The notes under the pieces were generated by a model, which did no database searches, was not told the origin of the DNA, and saw nothing but the letters and a program-made list of their open reading frames with translations. The translations under genes and the position numbers were made by a program. From Ruminococcaceae bacterium UBA7127 (lineage in GTDB: Bacteria > Bacillota > Clostridia > Oscillospirales > Acutalibacteraceae), in NCBI GenBank assembly GCA_002493005.1, contig DKXL01000012.1:1-7274 (forward strand): 7,274 nt of DNA, in the 5' to 3' direction. Positions within the stretch are counted from its first letter, which is position 1, and every line of letters begins with the position of its first letter. This document shows positions 5,852 through 7,274 of the stretch, in pieces.

Positions 5852-7024
5852 ATGAAAAAGGTATTATCTGTAATTTTTGCAATTATATTGTTTGTTCAGC
5901 TTACTGCCTGTACTGCAAATAATGAAAATCCAAGCATAAAAAGTATGAAAGTTTATAACTGCATCAATGATTACGAAGCCTTGTTTAATATTGATGATAG
6001 CAATCTGACACCGAATAAAGGAAGTATGTTTGCATTTGAATCGGATTTATCCTCTGAAGAAATAATGAACACACTAAGTGAAAGCAATCCCAATGTTACA
6101 TTTATTAAATTAAACGACAATGAATTTCTTGCAGAGTATAATGAAAACTGCCCCTATATTCTGTTTAGTAAAAGGGTATGTGACAAAAATAATAACATAG
6201 TCGATAATGTGTGTGTTGTAATGAGTGAGAGTAAAGAGTTAAACGAAATTAACCACGACATTCCGTATGAAAGTATAAAAATGTGGTATCCTGTTCATTT
6301 GACTAACCACTACTTTACTTACGAGAAAATTGATGATGAAACTTATTCTTTGGTAGCAAATGATACCACTCCTTTTGATAGTTATGTTTATCTCAATGAA
6401 AGTCAAACTGCGTTTACAGATATATATGAGTTTTACGAAGATTGCGGTTATGAGGTGCAGTGCGAGGGCGGAAACTTGACAAGCGGTATTATGTTTGTTA
6501 CTCCAAATACAGATAAAACAAGTCCGTTCAGAATTTTAGTAATGAAGAAAAACAACACATATGCTATGCAATATGGAATTGTCAATTCAGACTTAAAGCA
6601 ACAGGTTGTAGCACCAATTACAAATTACATTGATGCTCTGAACACCAAAAATGCAGAATCATATTTGTCGTGCTTTGAAGTTTTTGACAAAAGCAGTATC
6701 GATGTATTTTTAAACAACGTTAAAAGCTGTTCCCTAAATAATGCTGAACTTTTTTGGGCAGATGGAGAATACGGACAATATATCATTAAGGTGGATTATA
6801 CACTAACTTCAGAGGATGGCAAAATGATGGGTTCATTGGGAACTGGTGAACACACCTTAGTTGAATATTTTTTGCTTGGTAATGACAACAAAGAACTTAA
6901 AATACTTTGCCATTATAATCAGCTTGACGATTGCATAAGAGAATTAGATAGTTATAAGGAGTTTGAACAAAATGAAGAAAACAAAGATGACGCTCTTGTT
7001 GATTGGCTTTTTAGTTTGCAGTAG
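5852..7024 (+). CDS. Predicted lipoprotein of unknown function, possible C-terminal NTF2-like domain
   Basis: From the ATG at 5852 the product has 390 residues. It has a lipoprotein signal MKKVLSVIFAIILFVQ with lipobox L-T-A-C20, so it should be anchored on the outer face of the membrane. I do not recognise the family. Residues about 55-200 alternate short strands and helices without a known motif. From about 248 (LKQQVVAPITNYIDALNTKN) to about 360, the pattern of a starting helix, AESYLSCFEVF and then long strands recalls NTF2-like/DUF4878-type domains of Gram-positive lipoproteins; this is a weak inference. Ten cysteines besides the lipidated one are scattered along the chain, which is many for an exported protein. 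The gene diverges from the AraC-family regulator behind its own promoter. It overlaps the next lipoprotein gene by 53 nt. Sequence appears more AT-rich than the acylation operon. Confidence 0.8.
   Translation: MKKVLSVIFAIILFVQLTACTANNENPSIKSMKVYNCINDYEALFNIDDSNLTPNKGSMFAFESDLSSEEIMNTLSESNPNVTFIKLNDNEFLAEYNENCPYILFSKRVCDKNNNIVDNVCVVMSESKELNEINHDIPYESIKMWYPVHLTNHYFTYEKIDDETYSLVANDTTPFDSYVYLNESQTAFTDIYEFYEDCGYEVQCEGGNLTSGIMFVTPNTDKTSPFRILVMKKNNTYAMQYGIVNSDLKQQVVAPITNYIDALNTKNAESYLSCFEVFDKSSIDVFLNNVKSCSLNNAELFWADGEYGQYIIKVDYTLTSEDGKMMGSLGTGEHTLVEYFLLGNDNKELKILCHYNQLDDCIRELDSYKEFEQNEENKDDALVDWLFSLQ
6956..6961 (+). promoter_or_regulatory. Ribosome binding site of the overlapping lipoprotein gene
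   Basis: AAGGAG lies inside the preceding gene, 10 nt before the ATG at 6972. It supports that ATG over the in-frame ATG at 6987, and it suggests translational coupling of the two lipoproteins. Confidence 0.7.
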
Positions 7025-7274
7025 TTTGCTTTCAGCCTGCGGAGGATTACATAGTTCTGATACAATTTACGCAAAAAATCTTATTACAGATAAAAGCATT
7101 GCTATTCCGCTGGATGTTTATAATTACGGTGATACAGGCAATTTCTCGAATTTTACAACACACCTTAACTTTTCTGAGTTACAAAAGGAGCTTGAAAGCA
7201 CTGACGCTGTTAATACAGCGATTAACATTTACCACACACCTTCTACCGGCTATATGAAACTTGAAACAGCAAGC
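6972..7274 (+). CDS. Second predicted lipoprotein, 3' truncated by the window end
   Basis: The frame is open from the ATG at 6972 to the last base, giving the first 101 residues. It starts MKKTKMTLLLIGFLVCSSLL with lipobox L-S-A-C23 followed by GG, a clear lipoprotein signal. The visible mature part (DVYNYGDTGNFSNFTTHLNF, then a helix FSELQKELES) matches no family I can name. It begins in another frame 53 nt before the end of the first lipoprotein gene and has AAGGAG upstream, so the two are probably translated together. The segment FSELQKELES followed by strands loosely parallels LSSEEIMNTLSES in the neighbour, which could mean the two are distant paralogues; this is untested. The partner role and the full domain layout lie outside the window. 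Confidence 0.85.
   Translation, partial: MKKTKMTLLLIGFLVCSSLLSACGGLHSSDTIYAKNLITDKSIAIPLDVYNYGDTGNFSNFTTHLNFSELQKELESTDAVNTAINIYHTPSTGYMKLETAS

Overview
The window looks like a chromosomal segment of a low-to-moderate G+C Gram-positive anaerobe, most likely a gut Clostridia member of the Ruminococcaceae/Oscillospiraceae type. This is inferred from purine-rich Shine-Dalgarno sites, several lipobox lipoproteins, a GWYY-type wall-binding repeat, and a DUF348/G5 protein. There is no rRNA, tRNA, IS element or CRISPR array, so the assignment is not anchored to a marker gene.

Positions 2-4532 hold four tightly spaced plus-strand genes with gaps of 32, 28 and 19 nt and no terminator between them. 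They are (1) the 3' part of an exported protein with a wall-binding-type repeat followed by a transglutaminase-like Cys-His-Asp domain; (2) an AlgI/DltB-type MBOAT acyltransferase; (3) a DHHW/AlgX-like SGNH-fold protein with a signal anchor; and (4) a lipoprotein with three DUF348-like repeats, a G5 domain, an Asn-rich linker and a short C-terminal module. The MBOAT plus AlgX-like pair is the classical core of a surface-polymer O-acylation machine. The MBOAT would carry acyl groups across the membrane and the SGNH partner would transfer them outside. The flanking genes supply likely wall or glycan contacts. The polymer being modified cannot be read from the window.

Positions 4533-4816 are non-coding. 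They contain two look-alike small hairpins ending in a minus-strand U6 tract, a degenerate AT-rich repeat, an imperfect inverted repeat, and a 16-bp perfect bidirectional terminator. The terminator separates the operon from the convergent regulator gene.

Positions 4817-7274 hold an AraC-family regulator on the minus strand. Diverging from it are two overlapping lipoprotein genes of unknown function. The second overlaps the first by 53 nt, has its own Shine-Dalgarno site, and runs off the window end. The shared 147-nt upstream region has two well-formed, mutually overlapping divergent promoters. A 9-bp inverted repeat sits across both -10 elements and is a natural candidate operator. The simplest reading is that the regulator controls itself and the lipoprotein pair.
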